Below are positions 23,850 to 31,314 of a stretch of 39,082 nt of DNA, piece by piece. The DNA lies in IMG/VR virus record IMGVR_UViG_3300030294_001236, positions 1 through 39,082 of that record; one strand, written 5' to 3'. Origin of the DNA: a virus. Below the pieces are notes generated by a model. That model worked only from the letters and a program-made list of their open reading frames with translations, did not search any database and had not been told where the DNA came from. Made by a program: the position numbers and the translations under genes. The stretch's first letter is position 1, and the number at the start of each line of letters is the position of its first letter.

Positions 23850-24174
23850 TCATATTTCCAACTCGATTTCTAGAATATGTTTAGCTTTTCTCCATGGATC
23901 ATAGTCCTCAAACTTACAAGATTTATAAATCCTTGAATTTACCCACCTCGCAAAATGTTTCAATCTTACGCTAGACACCTGATTGTAAATCATCACGAAT
24001 GGATCTATTTTCATTTCAACGAGTTTGCAGAAGCGGTAAAAATCTTCTTCAAAACTCGTATTCATGACCAGATTGCACAAATTCCACTGCGTCGCCCTGA
24101 CTTTTAAAATATGATGATATTTTCATTATGGCCAAATTTGGAATCTTACTATCTACGTCTATTAGTCCGATCAT
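23850..24174 (-). pseudogene. radical SAM protein remnant with central deletion and frameshift
   Basis: A frame opening with ATG at 24174 reads MIGLIDVDSKIPNLAIMKIS and then FKSQGDAVEF before a stop at 24049. This closely follows the N-terminus of a phage-borne radical SAM family (MxIGLIDVD...PNLALMKIS..K..GDEVEW, from memory). In another frame (23850-24080 and a little upstream) is NTSFEEDFYRF...IDPFVMIYNQ...LKHFARWVNSRIYKSCKFEDYDP, matching the C-terminus of the same family. The whole middle, including the CxxxCxxC cluster, is missing. The join lies near 24075-24095. A residual 76-residue product from a TTG start is possible but would lack catalysis. Confidence 0.65.
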
Positions 24175-24199
24175 ACTGCAGTTTCCCTTTCTTCCGGTA

Positions 24200-24331
24200 T
24201 CATTTCATCGCCGCCCGCATAATATCCTCAAACCGCTTGCTAGACTCGCCTTTCTTTTTCTGTTGACGGTTCCATTGCCGATACTGATTTAACCGGCTCT
24301 TGTTTATTGCCTGTGTCCGTTTTACTGGCAT
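24200..24331 (-). CDS. 43-residue basic hypothetical protein
   Basis: Starts MPVKRTQAINKSRLNQYRQW and ends DIMRAAMK. GGGGGTG lies 9 bases before the ATG. It is strongly basic and helical, so it could bind nucleic acid. It overlaps the stop of the preceding gene by one base, and ends 25 bp before the radical SAM remnant. Confidence 0.6.
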   Translation of the reverse strand: MPVKRTQAINKSRLNQYRQWNRQQKKKGESSKRFEDIMRAAMK

Positions 24332-24501
24332 TATTGATAACACCCCCGTCTAGCTTTTTTCGCTTCATACCGCTCAATATGAGCACATATCCGATTGTAT
24401 ATTTTCTCAGCGGTGCGGCTGTGATCGTTTTTGAGAATCAGCGCATCGCGCAAGGTAAGTGCCTCTTTGTAGTTAATATTCCCAAGTTTTATAAAGTCCA
24501 T
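24331..24501 (-). CDS. small hypothetical protein
   Basis: 56 residues from the ATG at 24501, MDFIKLGNINYKEALTLRDA. AGGGG precedes it, and the longer frame (to 24549) would run into the methyltransferase gene. It is helical and charged, with a basic end (YEAKKARRG). Similar small proteins appear in Firmicute phage early regions. Function unknown. Confidence 0.55.
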   Translation of the reverse strand: MDFIKLGNINYKEALTLRDALILKNDHSRTAEKIYNRICAHIERYEAKKARRGCYQ

Positions 24502-24514
24502 GTTATTTGAACCC

Positions 24515-26056
24515 CTATCCAACTTCACTATTTTTATCTTTAATGTCACACAGTTCTGGTAGATTAGCTTCTACAAGTGCCTTTGCAAATGGAGGAGGTA
24601 CTGCATTGCCGCATCTTGCGACCTGTGCCGTTTTAGGATATTTATTTCCATCTGCATCATGGTCGATAATATAATCTGCCGGAAATCCCTGAGCATTAAA
24701 TAATTCTCTTGGCACAAGCATCCTCATGCAGATATCTATAATCTGATATGGTATGCCTTTTATGATGATCAGACCAAACCGGTCTTTGGTAGTAATCGTA
24801 TGCAAGGGCTCTAAAATGCTTTGTCCTTCACCTTGTCCGTAATATTTCACCAAAAATGCTTGTACTTCTGCGATATGTTGTCCTTGAGCTGTTATGGTTC
24901 CAAGCGGTTCGTCTATTCCGCCGCCGGTACTGGTACCGTAATAATGCATCATGTATGCTGTCACAAGAGCATTATGATCGACACCAGTTACCGTAGGAAC
25001 CGGCTTTTCAATATCGCTACCTGCCCCCTGATAACCTCCTGCGAAATATTTACTGATAAACGCCATAACCAATCCATAACGATTTGAGCTATCGACTACC
25101 ATAAGTGGCTTTTTTAACTTCTGTCCACGTGCTTCTTTGTCAGATTGTTCACCATGATACTGGATCAGCATTGGAGCAACAACTCCATATCCATTTTTCG
25201 CAGTTATTGTTGATAATGGCTTATCTAAACGTTGTCCACGAAACCCATCCCCGCTATGGTTAACCTGTACAATAAATGGTTCAGCAGCATCAATCACAAA
25301 TTTTTTCAAACCTCTTGCAATGCGGTTCATCGTGTTTTCACAAAGTGGTTTTTTCCGTTCAAAGATAGATTTGCACTCAATTGACCAATCGATTATTTCA
25401 GCAGCTGTTCGCCACGGTTTTAAGCGTCTACTTTGTACTTCCAAACTAGACGGGTCTCCATGCGTAGGCTCTGGCCATTTAATTACTTGACCATCACAAC
25501 GCGCAATTAGAAAAAATCTTTTTCGAATGGTTGGTGCTCCGTAGTCGCAAGCTCGAAGTTCTCTCCACTCCACTTTATATCCATAACGCTCAAGTGCATG
25601 AACAAAGTGCCGGAATGTACGACCTTTGAATCGTGGATCAGGTTTGCTGTCCTCCATAAGAGGTCCCCATGTTTTAAACTCCTCCACATTTTCTAACATA
25701 ATTACCCTCGGTCGAACTAACTTCGCCCATCTGATAGCGACCCATGCAAGCCCTCGAATTGATTTTTCTACTGGCTTACCACCTTTTGCTTTACTAAAAT
25801 GTTTACAGTCGGGAGAGAACCAAGCTAATGCCACTTTTCTATCCCCGCAAGCAGCTACCGGATCTATTTCCCAAACGTTTTCGCAATAGTGCTCTGTTTC
25901 CGGATGATTTACTCTATGCATTGCAATCGCTGCCGGATCATGATTAATTGCTATATCTACACTTTTACCTATTGCCAGTTCAATACCAGTACTAGCGCCG
26001 CCACCTCCGGCAAAGTTATCAACAATAATTTCAGAAAACATACTCAATTGTTTCAT
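24515..26056 (-). CDS. DNA cytosine-5 methyltransferase (orphan, phage)
   Basis: 513 residues from the ATG at 26056, chosen for AAAGGTG upstream; an in-frame start 12 codons earlier runs into the Dam-like gene. Motif I is DNFAGGGGASTG (13-24). Motif IV is FSPDCKHFSKAKGG with Cys84 in place of the usual PCQ context. Motif VI is ENVEEF (122-127), motif VIII RKRFFLIA (178-185), motif X GNAVPPPF (483-490). The target-recognition region (261-429) is five tandem modules of 30-36 residues built on xxYYGxGxGxxxxEPLxTITxKDxxGLV. No restriction enzyme lies nearby, so it likely protects phage DNA. Confidence 0.88.
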   Translation of the reverse strand: MKQLSMFSEIIVDNFAGGGGASTGIELAIGKSVDIAINHDPAAIAMHRVNHPETEHYCENVWEIDPVAACGDRKVALAWFSPDCKHFSKAKGGKPVEKSIRGLAWVAIRWAKLVRPRVIMLENVEEFKTWGPLMEDSKPDPRFKGRTFRHFVHALERYGYKVEWRELRACDYGAPTIRKRFFLIARCDGQVIKWPEPTHGDPSSLEVQSRRLKPWRTAAEIIDWSIECKSIFERKKPLCENTMNRIARGLKKFVIDAAEPFIVQVNHSGDGFRGQRLDKPLSTITAKNGYGVVAPMLIQYHGEQSDKEARGQKLKKPLMVVDSSNRYGLVMAFISKYFAGGYQGAGSDIEKPVPTVTGVDHNALVTAYMMHYYGTSTGGGIDEPLGTITAQGQHIAEVQAFLVKYYGQGEGQSILEPLHTITTKDRFGLIIIKGIPYQIIDICMRMLVPRELFNAQGFPADYIIDHDADGNKYPKTAQVARCGNAVPPPFAKALVEANLPELCDIKDKNSEVG

Positions 26057-26084
26057 CAGACCACACCTTTCATAGCATTTGTAC

Positions 26085-26873
26085 CTATCCAAATAAACTC
26101 ATTTCTCTTGTACATGCTGGATTCAAATACACGGTTTCTACGGCACTATTTGCCCCATTTGTTGATACACGCATGCTTCGTTTTTCCCAGCCTTCTAATT
26201 CGCTGTTATACAAATCGTTTTCGTATGCTGAAATTACTATATATCCTTGATGTTTTCGGCATAATTGCAATAACTTTTTATGTTGTTCGATCGTACTAAA
26301 CTCATTTTGATAATGTAACTGTGTTCGTGTCGTTTTTAGATACGGTGGATCGATATAAAGCAAAACCTTTGGCCGATTATATAAGTTGATCAATTCCAGT
26401 GCATCCATATTTTCAATTTGTGCTACTTTTAATCGTTCAGCTGCATTTAAAATTCTCTCTGGAAGCATTGACCAATATCTAGGCATATACACTGTTCCTG
26501 ATCTATCATGTCGCCAACCCCTTTTACGGTCTGTTCCACCGCCGAATCCCTGCCAGATTCTTACTAGAAATTGTCGTGCTATTTCAATATCATTATTAGT
26601 TTGTTCATAGGTTTGTTGGTACTCTTCGCGGCTATATGGTGTCATTTCAAGAACTCGAGCCAGCTCGTCTGCTGAGTTACGCACAACTCGGAACAAATTA
26701 ACGACGTTTCCGTCTATGTCGTTAATTGTTTCGGTACCGCTCCGTGTCTTCTTGAAAAATACAGCTCCACTTCCGAAGAATGGTTCGCAATATACTGCGT
26801 GCTTCGGGAACATATTAATAATCCAATCAGCCAAACGCCATTTTGCACCAGGCCACCTAAGTATGATTTCCAC
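26085..26873 (-). CDS. DNA adenine-N6 methyltransferase, D12 class (Dam-like)
   Basis: 262 residues. Motif X-like RWPGAKWRLADWI (6-18), SAM-binding motif I EPFFGSGAVFF (30-40), TINDIDGNVVN (49-59), and catalytic DPPY (175-178). These define the D12 class (Dam/DpnM type). It methylates adenine, probably in a short site; the specificity cannot be read. It is just upstream of the cytosine methyltransferase, making a two-enzyme anti-restriction pair. Confidence 0.88.
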   Translation of the reverse strand: MEIILRWPGAKWRLADWIINMFPKHAVYCEPFFGSGAVFFKKTRSGTETINDIDGNVVNLFRVVRNSADELARVLEMTPYSREEYQQTYEQTNNDIEIARQFLVRIWQGFGGGTDRKRGWRHDRSGTVYMPRYWSMLPERILNAAERLKVAQIENMDALELINLYNRPKVLLYIDPPYLKTTRTQLHYQNEFSTIEQHKKLLQLCRKHQGYIVISAYENDLYNSELEGWEKRSMRVSTNGANSAVETVYLNPACTREMSLFG

Positions 26874-26887
26874 GTTATTGCGCCCCC

Positions 26888-27334
26888 TTATCCAAACAAT
26901 CTGCCCTGTGCCTTCTCAACAATTTTCTTCTGCACAAACGGATCTGCGCTTTCAATTTGTGCCAGGCTAATATAAATCTCAGCGCGCGGCTTGAATTTAT
27001 CCAGACCAGCAATGCAGCTGCCATCATAATCTGCAATTAATCGGTCGTTCTCGAGTATACCGGCTTTTTCAAGAATGTCGCTCGTTGCCTGTAATAACCC
27101 CACAAGATCAGGCCACCACCTTTTATCCGGAAGCCAATACAAGCATTTCATCGATACAGGAGCCTCAAAGACCTTTTTGTATCGACGTAAGTACAACAAC
27201 GAAATTTGTTCATATTCAACAAAAGCTTTGCTTGGTAGTACTCGAGTAAACCCGCCCTGTTTGACCACACGACTCGAATTTTTTTTTGTGGTTGGTCTCC
27301 CTGGGATAATAATTTTAAGTTCATCCATTGGCAC
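26888..27334 (-). CDS. rusA: RusA-like Holliday junction resolvase
   Basis: 148 residues from a GTG start with AGGAGG upstream; the ATG two codons in is the alternative. LKIIIPGRPTTKKNSSRV (6-23) and PDLVGLLQATSDILEKAGILENDRLIADYD (about 75-104) match RusA, whose Asp residues bind magnesium for cutting. It resolves recombination intermediates before packaging. It overlaps the 47-residue gene by 14 bp. Confidence 0.8.
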   Translation of the reverse strand: MPMDELKIIIPGRPTTKKNSSRVVKQGGFTRVLPSKAFVEYEQISLLYLRRYKKVFEAPVSMKCLYWLPDKRWWPDLVGLLQATSDILEKAGILENDRLIADYDGSCIAGLDKFKPRAEIYISLAQIESADPFVQKKIVEKAQGRLFG

Positions 27335-27464
27335 CCGCTCCCTCCTGCTTTATAAAATAGCACCCTGTTTTTACTTGGCTAGGTCCGTATTTATACATGT
27401 CTTTGCAATCGTTCTTGCATGTTTTGCAAAGCATATTTTTCGCTCTTTTTACCTGCTTTTTCAT
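27321..27464 (-). CDS. 47-residue Cys-rich protein
   Basis: Starts MKKQVKRAKNMLCKTCKND and ends KQEGAGANG. Cys13, Cys16, Cys20 and Cys35 can form a small zinc site. Its ATG overlaps the loader's stop (TAATG), indicating coupling, and its end overlaps the RusA gene by 14 bp. It is basic, so nucleic-acid binding is plausible; function unknown. Confidence 0.6.
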   Translation of the reverse strand: MKKQVKRAKNMLCKTCKNDCKDMYKYGPSQVKTGCYFIKQEGAGANG

Positions 27465-28153
27465 TAGCCGATAGCCTCCCTCTGTGATTCACCAGTAAAG
27501 GCTAAATAGTGGGATGTACTCTTCATACGGTCTAACACTCGTCCCGAATAGGTACCAGCAATTTCTTTTTTTCCAAGATTTGTCGTGATGATAATAGGCC
27601 GCATTTTGTTATACCGTTCTGTGATGATGCTATCCACCTTTGCCAATATCCACGTTTGATCTGTATTCTCAGCTCCAAGATCATCAAGAATCAAAAGTGG
27701 TGTATTGCGGATTTTATACTCATATTTTGCCCACTCTTCACGATTTAATTTTTGCATGGTGAAAAGGTTATCAATGAGCGAGCACATTGGTACAAATAAG
27801 CCAGTTTGCCCACGTTCAAGCTGGTAACGAAGAATCGCAACTGCCATTGTGCTTTTCATGGTTCCGAAGCCGCCCGCGAGGATTATGCCAATACCTTGAT
27901 CAATATTTTTGTCTAGATTCATTGTATAAGCTTTAGCAGCACCGTAATTACTCCGAATTTCTTCATCCCGCGGCAATCCTTGGGACTCAATATTGTCAAA
28001 TGTGATATTTTGAAAACGCTTATATATACCAGCTTTTTCAAGGACTTCCACTGATAAACTAACCCCAGCCGCTTGTTTCTTTTGACCAGTCGGTACTTGT
28101 TTTTTTGTCTTTTTTAGAATACGTTCTGTGATTCGCTGTAGATCTTGATCCAT
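27464..28153 (-). CDS. DnaC-like helicase loader ATPase
   Basis: 229 residues from the ATG at 28153, which has GAGGGA upstream; a start 23 codons earlier is inside the initiator gene. Walker A GGFGTMKST (94-102), Walker B LLILDDLGAE (153-162), sensor-like IIITTNLGKKE and a C-terminal SGRVLDRM arginine-finger segment. It loads the host replicative helicase on phage DNA, together with the upstream initiator. The gene overlaps the initiator by 95 bp. Confidence 0.85.
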   Translation of the reverse strand: MDQDLQRITERILKKTKKQVPTGQKKQAAGVSLSVEVLEKAGIYKRFQNITFDNIESQGLPRDEEIRSNYGAAKAYTMNLDKNIDQGIGIILAGGFGTMKSTMAVAILRYQLERGQTGLFVPMCSLIDNLFTMQKLNREEWAKYEYKIRNTPLLILDDLGAENTDQTWILAKVDSIITERYNKMRPIIITTNLGKKEIAGTYSGRVLDRMKSTSHYLAFTGESQREAIG

Positions 28154-28931
28154 TGCTTTCCCTCTTCTCTGTCCACGGCTCACTAATTCCGGTCGTTTGC
28201 CACCTAGCGAGTATGGCTGCAATATATTTTAAATTCCGAACATTCGCAGTCACAGCTTCGTCGATCGCCTTCTCCACCCAATAAGCTGTATGAGTACGAA
28301 TTAAATCTGTGAGAGCATCTACCTCAACACTTCCGGTTATCGGGTGAATATTGCTACTGTATTTTTCAAAGACGATGGTCTTTACCATTGACTCTGGAAT
28401 TTCCTCACGCGCGCTAGTAGTAGTGGTAGTAATATTCAAGGAATCAGGAATCAGTAACAAGGAATCAGCGTGGCTCGCATCTGCTATAATTGGTGCTTGA
28501 ACTGTGTTTGCATTGGTATTGTCTGGTGCTTGCACTGGACTTTCATTTATAGAATTACTACTAGTAAGTGGAATATCCAGTGTTTTGGTTTCTTGCACTG
28601 GCAATTTATCCGGTGCTGGTATCACACTTTTCGCTTCTTTTATGTGTGGATTTTGATGTTTTTTAAAATTTATCACTTGAATGTATGGTTTTTCTGCAAC
28701 TGCATAACGTTTAATAAAACCATGCTCATCTAGTGCATTAAGTAAACTATCAATATCACAGTTATCACAAGGTAGCAGTTCCATTTTTATTCGTTTTGGC
28801 CTATCTTCAAGACGTCCTTCACGATCAGCCAATGTCCATAGTCCAATAAAAAGGATTCTGCCTAGCGGATCGACTTCCACCAATTCTTCATTTGTAAAAA
28901 AGCCTGGTTTTATATTCCTTGATCTTGGCAT
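28059..28931 (-). CDS. phage replication initiator (replisome organiser, DnaD-like)
   Basis: 290 residues. The N-terminal winged helix MPRSRNIKPGFFTNEELVEVDPLGRILFIGLWTLADREGRLED region (1-75) is typical of phage replisome organisers. Residues 110-180 are a variable linker. Residues 195-260 with VEVDALTDLI and RNLKYIAAILARWQTTGI look DnaD-like. It binds the phage origin and recruits the DnaC-like loader encoded next. The origin is often inside such a gene; I see no convincing iterons there. Confidence 0.8.
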   Translation of the reverse strand: MPRSRNIKPGFFTNEELVEVDPLGRILFIGLWTLADREGRLEDRPKRIKMELLPCDNCDIDSLLNALDEHGFIKRYAVAEKPYIQVINFKKHQNPHIKEAKSVIPAPDKLPVQETKTLDIPLTSSNSINESPVQAPDNTNANTVQAPIIADASHADSLLLIPDSLNITTTTTSAREEIPESMVKTIVFEKYSSNIHPITGSVEVDALTDLIRTHTAYWVEKAIDEAVTANVRNLKYIAAILARWQTTGISEPWTEKRESNGSRSTANHRTYSKKDKKTSTDWSKETSGWG

Positions 28932-28949
28932 TCATTCACCTTCTTTATT

Positions 28950-28968
28950 GGGGCAGATAACCTGCCCC
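28950..28968 (+). terminator. hairpin with plus-strand T-run upstream of the initiator
   Basis: GGGGCAG / CTGCCCC, 7-bp stem with a 5-nt loop, followed on the plus strand by CTTTTCTT. On the minus strand it precedes the initiator's ribosome site, so it could act as an upstream structure or an antisense terminator. Confidence 0.5.
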
Positions 28969-28980
28969 CTTTTCTTATGT

Positions 28981-29466
28981 TTAGGCTGCTGTGTCTGGAT
29001 TAAATAACGAAGCCTGTGCTCGCTTACCATCGATGTATTTTCTAGCTTCCTGCTCGACTGCCCAGAGGGCTTTGACGCATTGCTCGGATAAGTACATCGT
29101 TTCGTTAAATTCTTCCTCACCATCCGGTGCAGATTTCTTATGCGGCGTATTGATTATGAGGTCTGTATTTGAATATTCCAAGTTCACTTTCATTGACATC
29201 GTGGCACCCATAACGTCACTCTCTCCACTGTAACTAAATGAAATACCGTAAACATTAACACGATCTTTAAAACCAGCTGGAAACTCACAAAGTGCTGTTG
29301 CATGCTCCGATAAATTTTTGAATGAATCATAAAATTCAGGTGCTGCCATTTCACTACTGTTGAAGGTGTATTCATCGTACTGATCATTGACATACCGTTC
29401 GTAGGTCATGATAATTTTGTTTACCTTTTCTGCAATTTTAACTTTCTTGATTCTGATATTCGCCAT
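28981..29466 (-). CDS. hypothetical phage protein of the recombination cluster
   Basis: 161 residues from the ATG at 29466 (MANIRIKKVKIAEKVNK), with AGGGAGG upstream; a start 15 codons earlier would overlap the neighbour. It is a mixed alpha/beta protein with a conserved-looking RVNVYGISFSYSGES and KALWAVEQEARKYIDGKRAQ. This family is frequent in Firmicute phages near replication genes, with no known function. Confidence 0.65.
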   Translation of the reverse strand: MANIRIKKVKIAEKVNKIIMTYERYVNDQYDEYTFNSSEMAAPEFYDSFKNLSEHATALCEFPAGFKDRVNVYGISFSYSGESDVMGATMSMKVNLEYSNTDLIINTPHKKSAPDGEEEFNETMYLSEQCVKALWAVEQEARKYIDGKRAQASLFNPDTAA

Positions 29467-29494
29467 TGTTACTGCCTCCCTATATAATTTTGAT

Positions 29495-29839
29495 TTACCT
29501 TGATTGGTCAAACTTGATTATTTCTTTAAGTCGGTCATTATCACGAAACAACACCTTCACTTGTTTAAGCAAATATGCTATATCGCTTTTTGAACATGCA
29601 ATGAAATCCAAATTTTCAGGGGCTACACTTTCGGCAATCAAACAACCCCCAAAAGCTTTTGCATTTTCATCGTCACCATGTCTCGATGCTGGATAATCCG
29701 ATACAACTGAAGCTCCTTTCCCTTTGCGCCATTGTCCACATGAAGCTTCGTTCATTCGCTGTTGAATCATCCAAATTCTTTGCTCAAATGCGCTACGTTC
29801 GCACTCCTGTTGTCTCTTGATTTGTATAATTAAGTTCAT
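29495..29839 (-). CDS. hypothetical protein
   Basis: 114 residues starting MNLIIQIKRQQECERSAFEQ. The N- and C-terminal thirds are charged helices. The middle is polar (SDYPASRHGDDENAKAFGG). No motif was recognised. It is 3 bp downstream of the MBL-fold gene in the same operon. Confidence 0.5.
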   Translation of the reverse strand: MNLIIQIKRQQECERSAFEQRIWMIQQRMNEASCGQWRKGKGASVVSDYPASRHGDDENAKAFGGCLIAESVAPENLDFIACSKSDIAYLLKQVKVLFRDNDRLKEIIKFDQSR

Positions 29840-29842
29840 AAT

Positions 29843-30553
29843 CTATACCCCTCCTGCCACATATACTGGCTTCCCAGTGAGCGCGGCAATTTCTTTTTGA
29901 AACTCAATTGCGTTTGAATTAGCTGATGATAAATGGATTAACCAAATCTCTTTGACCTGGCTTAAATCATTTGCCTTGAAAAACTCTTTCAAGTTCTCAA
30001 GGCTGAAATGGGATCGCATTAATCGTTTGGCCAAAGCTGGATGTAATGACTTACGGTTGATATTTTCATCGATGATTTTGTAGGAATGGTTACACTCAAT
30101 CAGTAGGTGTGTAAGCCCTGGAAATTGGTATTTTAGATAATACGTATCGGTTGCATATAAAACCTTGTCTCCGGCTAAACTGGAGAGCAGAAATCCTAAA
30201 GGTTCTGCCGCATCATGCTGCACATCGAACGGTAGGATGGTCCATGTATCGATTGTAAAACTTACTTTCGCTTTGATAAGATGGAGCCTATTATTTGATT
30301 CAAGCCCAAGCTCTTTCGCTGTGCCGGCACTCATATAGCAATCAATTCCACGATGCAGCATATCTTTCACGGCTTTTGCATGGTCCATATGTTCATGTGT
30401 AATCAAAACGCCGCCGATCGATGAAAGTTTGAAGTCTAGTTTCTTTTGTATCTCCTTAAAGGGGATGCCGCACTCCAAAAGAATTGAAGTACGGCCGTCA
30501 TTTATTTTGTATAAGTTTCCGCTTGATCCGGAAGAGAATGCTTTGATGTCCAT
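29843..30553 (-). CDS. MBL-fold metallo-hydrolase, putative nuclease (YycJ/WalJ-like)
   Basis: 236 residues. The start MDIKAFSSGSSGNLYKI and the metal-binding HEHMDH (53-58), a later Asp in LYATDTYY and His in IWLIHLSSAN are typical of the metallo-beta-lactamase fold of YycJ-type 5' exonucleases. Next to RecT and the SbcC-like ATPase, it may supply the exonuclease that makes single strands for annealing. This functional link is inference. Confidence 0.8.
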   Translation of the reverse strand: MDIKAFSSGSSGNLYKINDGRTSILLECGIPFKEIQKKLDFKLSSIGGVLITHEHMDHAKAVKDMLHRGIDCYMSAGTAKELGLESNNRLHLIKAKVSFTIDTWTILPFDVQHDAAEPLGFLLSSLAGDKVLYATDTYYLKYQFPGLTHLLIECNHSYKIIDENINRKSLHPALAKRLMRSHFSLENLKEFFKANDLSQVKEIWLIHLSSANSNAIEFQKEIAALTGKPVYVAGGV

Positions 30554-31314
30554 TAGAAATCAGGACCTTTTGTTGCAGTTTTCGTTGTTTTGTTTACAAT
30601 TTCGACCTTTTCAGCAACGGTTTTAGGCGATTCGTTCACGTTTTTCGGGATATCAATAACAGGTTGTGCCTGCGGTAATTCTGTGGTAAGGACTTCTTTA
30701 TTCGCATTTTCATGAATTTCATTCAATGGCTTTTCAACTGGATAATCTGGTGTAACATCGATGATTTCATCTGCTGTCTGTAAACCCATACTGAGTTCAG
30801 GAGCCGTAGTTCGAATAAACCAAGCGGCGGCACGATAGCGAAGCATCTGATCAGGCATTGACTGCCATTTACTACCGTTCTTCGCATACCAGCCTTCGTC
30901 TTTGGCAATCTTGATCGTCACCTCAGGTCCCTCAAGCACTTCCCCAGTAAATTTCTCTGTAGCCCAAGCAATTATGCCCTGTGAGTCTGTACTCTTTTTT
31001 CCAGTTTCTTTATAGTGGATTGAGCTGTATTTACCACACATATTGAATGTGGCGATAAGGAATTTCGAACTCCATCCTGGATTACCATACACAACATACA
31101 GGTTTTGCATAACCATCAGCGGATCAGCATTCATCCGAATAGCCATGTTCAATGCAATCACACAATTCCCTAAATTATCTTTTCCTTTAAACTGCGGTGG
31201 TACTAATGACGAGGACGAAAACATTTGTGCCATCCTCTGCATCAGCTCAAAACTTGCCATACTACTGAACCCTGCCGTTACATTTGAATCTATACTTTGA
31301 ATTTCGTTTCCCAT
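30553..31314 (-). CDS. RecT-family single-strand annealing protein
   Basis: 253 residues. FELMQRMAQMFSSSSLVPPQF (about 23-43), NCVIALNMAIRMNADPLMVMQNLYVV (about 50-75) and MLRYRAAAWFIRTTAPELSMGLQTADEI (about 157-184) match the RecT superfamily. The last 65 residues are a flexible Lys/Thr/Glu/Pro tail, common for partners of host SSB. It anneals single strands in phage recombination. Stop and start abut its neighbours. Confidence 0.8.
   Translation of the reverse strand: MGNEIQSIDSNVTAGFSSMASFELMQRMAQMFSSSSLVPPQFKGKDNLGNCVIALNMAIRMNADPLMVMQNLYVVYGNPGWSSKFLIATFNMCGKYSSIHYKETGKKSTDSQGIIAWATEKFTGEVLEGPEVTIKIAKDEGWYAKNGSKWQSMPDQMLRYRAAAWFIRTTAPELSMGLQTADEIIDVTPDYPVEKPLNEIHENANKEVLTTELPQAQPVIDIPKNVNESPKTVAEKVEIVNKTTKTATKGPDF

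Noticed and set aside
24515-26873. The two methyltransferases as a restriction-modification system
   Set aside because: No restriction endonuclease gene lies in the window; orphan phage methyltransferases are the simpler reading.
28932-29123. 63-residue open frame inside the gene at 28981-29466
   Set aside because: It is an alternative frame of a well-supported gene, with no ribosome site.
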